Shown here: positions 4,975 to 5,536 of the stretch, piece by piece
Layout of the letters: each line of letters starts with the position of its first letter
Numbering within the stretch: the first letter of the stretch is position 1
Source: an uncultured Coriobacteriaceae bacterium
GTDB taxonomy: Bacteria; Actinomycetota; Coriobacteriia; Coriobacteriales; Eggerthellaceae
NCBI GenBank assembly: GCA_900554945.1
Contig: USJN01000120.1
Coordinates: 1 to 5,536 of the forward strand
DNA: 5,536 nt
Reading direction: 5' to 3'
Program-made: the position numbers and the translations under genes
The notes under the pieces: generated by a model
The model's database searches: none
What the model was told of the DNA's origin: nothing
The model's input: only the letters and a program-made list of their open reading frames with translations

Positions 4975-5536
4975 TTAGGGCAAGTTATTCCACAGTTGAA
5001 CTTGATTCGTGGAGTCGCACACAATTCCTTCGCAATAAATCGTCAATTCTGTACATGGGGCTCGAAGCAGCTCGGTCGCGAGCGCCACCTGGCGCATATC
5101 CTCGATAACCACACCGCTCGTTTGGCCAATCATGTCCCGCCACCAGGCCAAATCGTGCATGTATTCAAGCTGCTCTGCATCCCAGGATGCAAGCAGACAT
5201 GCCGGCAGCGCGTCATGGCAGTCGCGCACCATGCCGGGGATGGAAAGGTAAATCCTTCCGCCAGACTTCACATAGGGAAGAAGCCTCTCCCCCAGATACT
5301 GCAGATCGCGCCCGAAATAGTTATACGAATCGATGCTCACCACGGCGTCGAAGAACTCCGCCTCGAAAGGCAGGCCTTCCGCGGCGTTGGCCTTGACAGG
5401 ATGAATCCGCTCATCCGGCACGCCCATCTCTCGAAAGAACGCGCGATTCCCGTCGGGATCGCTCCACAGGTCGACGGCGTACACGTCGAGCCCGTATTCG
5501 CGCGCAAGCAAGAATACAGCTAGAGCCCAACCGAGT
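4975..5536 (-). CDS. Class I SAM-dependent methyltransferase with replaced C-terminus (5' end outside window)
   Basis: This partial minus-strand gene is open through the right edge, so its start is not visible; the TTG at 5511 is internal. The Rossmann fold is recognisable: the end of motif I with FLAREYGLDVYAVDLW (the D in AVDLW binds the SAM ribose), motif II FDAVVSIDSYNYFG, and motif III LLPYVKSGGRIYLSIPGM. A helical cap region, YMHDLAWWRDMIGQTSG, follows. Relatives I know continue after this with a W..W..C.N.YA segment and a basic end near GKYxxxxxLVxRR. Here the protein instead ends in 26 residues, CTELTIYCEG...WNNLP, read entirely from the inserted 172-bp element. Motif I also looks weak: the codons at the edge give LGWALA, not GxGxxS. 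The gene may be a pseudogene or a remodelled enzyme. The substrate is unknown (ubiE/YcgJ-like Methyltransf_11 type). It is convergent with the CMD/cupin gene and not obviously part of its pathway. Confidence 0.82.
   Translation of the reverse strand, partial: LGWALAVFLLAREYGLDVYAVDLWSDPDGNRAFFREMGVPDERIHPVKANAAEGLPFEAEFFDAVVSIDSYNYFGRDLQYLGERLLPYVKSGGRIYLSIPGMVRDCHDALPACLLASWDAEQLEYMHDLAWWRDMIGQTSGVVIEDMRQVALATELLRAPCTELTIYCEGIVCDSTNQVQLWNNLP
5020..5055 (-). repeat. Right inverted repeat of the 172-bp element
   Basis: It is the inverted partner of 4884-4919, and it encodes methyltransferase residues CTELTIYCEGIV on the minus strand. The identical outer 17 bases (5039-5055) are the strongest part. 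Confidence 0.8.

Larger units (their letters stand above)
4884..5055. mobile_element. MITE-like element, 172 bp, with 36-bp inverted ends
   Basis: The outer ends are inverted copies starting TGTACAGAATTGACGAT. They match at 31 of 36 positions (first 17 identical), with about 100 bases between them. The interior has no transposase, so a source enzyme would have to act in trans. The interior is visibly richer in A/T than the flanking genes. I see no clear target-site duplication: the left flank ends CCTC and the right flank starts TGGG. The right part lies within the methyltransferase reading frame. It could instead be a simple inverted duplication. Confidence 0.6.

Overview
The window is GC-rich DNA, with codons rich in G/C at third positions and strong GGAAGGA-type ribosome binding sites. 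The protein sequences look most like those of Coriobacteriia (Eggerthella/Slackia-type gut Actinobacteria). That placement is an inference from protein resemblance and base composition, not a database result.

Layout. Positions 2665 down to 1 hold a two-gene minus-strand operon: a MerR-family regulator (2665-2228), then after 12 bases a UvrA-type ABC ATPase (2215 to beyond base 1, 738 codons visible). The UvrA lacks the UvrB-binding insertion. The 97-base gap 2666-2762 is divergent and contains a MerR-type operator beside a -35 box. To its right, on the plus strand, lie an iron/zinc-type alcohol dehydrogenase of the YqhD/BDH class (2763-3797) and, 80 bases on, a carboxymuconolactone-decarboxylase/cupin fusion (3878-4672). 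Positions 4673-4974 carry no convincing gene. They hold a 19-bp tandem repeat that starts inside the last codons of the fusion gene, two hairpins, and the left part of a 172-bp element with 36-bp inverted ends (4884-5055). The right end of that element lies inside a minus-strand SAM methyltransferase gene (5536 to 4975, cut by the window edge) and supplies its last 26 codons.

How the genes may work together. The regulator has a cysteine at residue 52. This is the position reported to be needed for carbonyl-electrophile sensing in Bacillus subtilis AdhR, whose targets include an alcohol/formaldehyde dehydrogenase (adhA) and a carboxymuconolactone decarboxylase (yraC). The same set occurs here, divergently arranged, with a UvrA paralogue added to the regulator's own operon. 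I infer an aldehyde/electrophile-response island that couples detoxification with DNA protection.

Two genes look damaged or remodelled. The dehydrogenase appears to have lost, in frame, about 45-60 residues containing two of its four metal ligands. The methyltransferase has lost its normal C-terminus to the inserted element.
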